A stretch of 64,000 nt of DNA, taken from assembly GCF_904061905.1 (NCBI RefSeq), contig NZ_CAJFCI010000054.1, forward strand, positions 1 to 64,000, written 5' to 3'. How positions within the stretch are numbered: position 1 is the stretch's first letter; every line of letters begins with the position of its first letter. The position numbers were made by a program, and so were the translations under genes. The notes under the pieces were generated by a model that saw nothing but the letters and a program-made list of their open reading frames with translations, did no database searches and was not told where the DNA came from. Source of the stretch: Zestomonas carbonaria (GTDB taxonomy: Bacteria; Pseudomonadota; Gammaproteobacteria; Pseudomonadales; Pseudomonadaceae). Shown in pieces: positions 63,625 to 64,000 of this stretch.

Positions 63625-64000
63625 TCAGATCGGGCTCAATGGCACCGAAAGGGTGATGAACGTCGCCGTGCCTTCCAGGCGGTTTTCGGTCGACTGTTCC
63701 TTGTAGTTTTTCAGGCGCAGCGACCAGGGCTGGCGATCCACCTCGAAATGCCAGGCGGCGGTGACGCCGAACGCCCGCGCGCGGCCCTTGAACGGCCCGA
63801 GGTTCGCGCCCCGGCCGCTGTCGTCCGTCAGTTGGCGGTAGTGGTAACCGAGCAGGCCGGCGGAGAAGTGCCGGCCGAAATGCTGTTCGGCGGCCCATTC
63901 CAGGTGGAATTCGTTGCCGCTGCGGTAGTCGGTGTGGGGGTTGCTGGCGTTGAAGGTGACGCCGGTGGCGGCCGACAGGTCCAGGCCGATCGCCGGGTCG
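63625..64000 (-). CDS. SphA/phenol-MetA-type outer-membrane protein, C-terminal part (cut by window edge)
   Basis: The last 124 codons are inside the window; the 5' part lies beyond position 64000. The translated end reads SNPHTDYRSGNEFHLEWAAE, then SAGLLGYHYRQLTDDSG, GPFKGRARAFGV and a final NRLEGTATFITLSVPLSPI, which fits the Phenol_MetA_deg/SphA-like transporter family of outer-membrane barrels found in degradation clusters for aromatics and phenols. With no methionine in this part it is easy to overlook. It precedes the DUF1254 gene by 25 bases. Confidence 0.75.
   Translation of the reverse strand, partial: DPAIGLDLSAATGVTFNASNPHTDYRSGNEFHLEWAAEQHFGRHFSAGLLGYHYRQLTDDSGRGANLGPFKGRARAFGVTAAWHFEVDRQPWSLRLKNYKEQSTENRLEGTATFITLSVPLSPI

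Overview
The window is high-GC DNA (AT-poor except in a few intergenic stretches). Its gene content and its dispersed REP-like and palindromic repeats point to a Pseudomonas, probably of the P. aeruginosa / P. citronellolis / P. putida breadth of the genus; I cannot name the species from the sequence alone. No rRNA, tRNA, CRISPR array or complete insertion sequence was seen.

Region 1 (1-12303, minus strand) is a large part of an extracellular contractile injection system (eCIS, phage-tail-like particle). In transcription order it encodes a long sheath, an inner tube protein, a zinc-motif baseplate/hub chaperone, a proline-rich protein, a DUF4255 (Pvc16-like) tail-end protein, a Pvc15-like AAA+ ATPase, a small protein, an 1117-residue DUF4157 protein with an HNH-like nuclease signature and a long beta-repeat tail (the likely cargo), and a Pvc7-like tube/hub adaptor. 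Spike, gp25 and gpJ-type baseplate genes are not in the window; the operon runs into a tandem repeat array at the left edge.

Region 2 (13236-24455) is sulfur scavenging: sfnECR behind a near-consensus sigma-54 promoter, ssuD-type alkanesulfonate monooxygenase, an amidohydrolase-like protein, and an ssuABC-type sulfonate importer on the opposite strand with its own sigma-54 promoter. Two Nudix genes, a TPR protein, a quinone reductase and its LysR regulator lie among them. Region 3 (24658-28182) holds an aldo/keto reductase, an ABC exporter and a GNAT acetyltransferase.

Region 4 (28349-49196, minus strand) looks like one nutrient-acquisition island: three paralogous TonB-dependent receptors, two paralogous peptide-type binding lipoproteins, two permeases, a fused double ATPase, two DszC/SfnB-like monooxygenases, an NtaA/DszA-like flavin monooxygenase, an aldo/keto reductase and an efflux pump. 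The exported proteins are almost free of Met and Cys, a hallmark of sulfur-starvation proteins, so I infer import and desulfurization of an unknown, fairly large organosulfur substrate, with FMNH2 perhaps supplied by SfnE. A 142-bp MITE-like palindrome has entered the upstream region of one receptor gene.

Region 5 (49892-57876) is mixed housekeeping/accessory: GST, ZapE-like ATPase, DUF3079 protein, LysR regulator divergent from wrbA plus an MFS transporter, an SDR and D-serine dehydratase; the MFS gene ends inside the remnant of a VOC/glyoxalase gene. Region 6 (58380-64000) carries the outer-membrane DUF1302/DUF1329 pair, a DUF1254 protein and the 3' end of a SphA/phenol-MetA-type outer-membrane protein.
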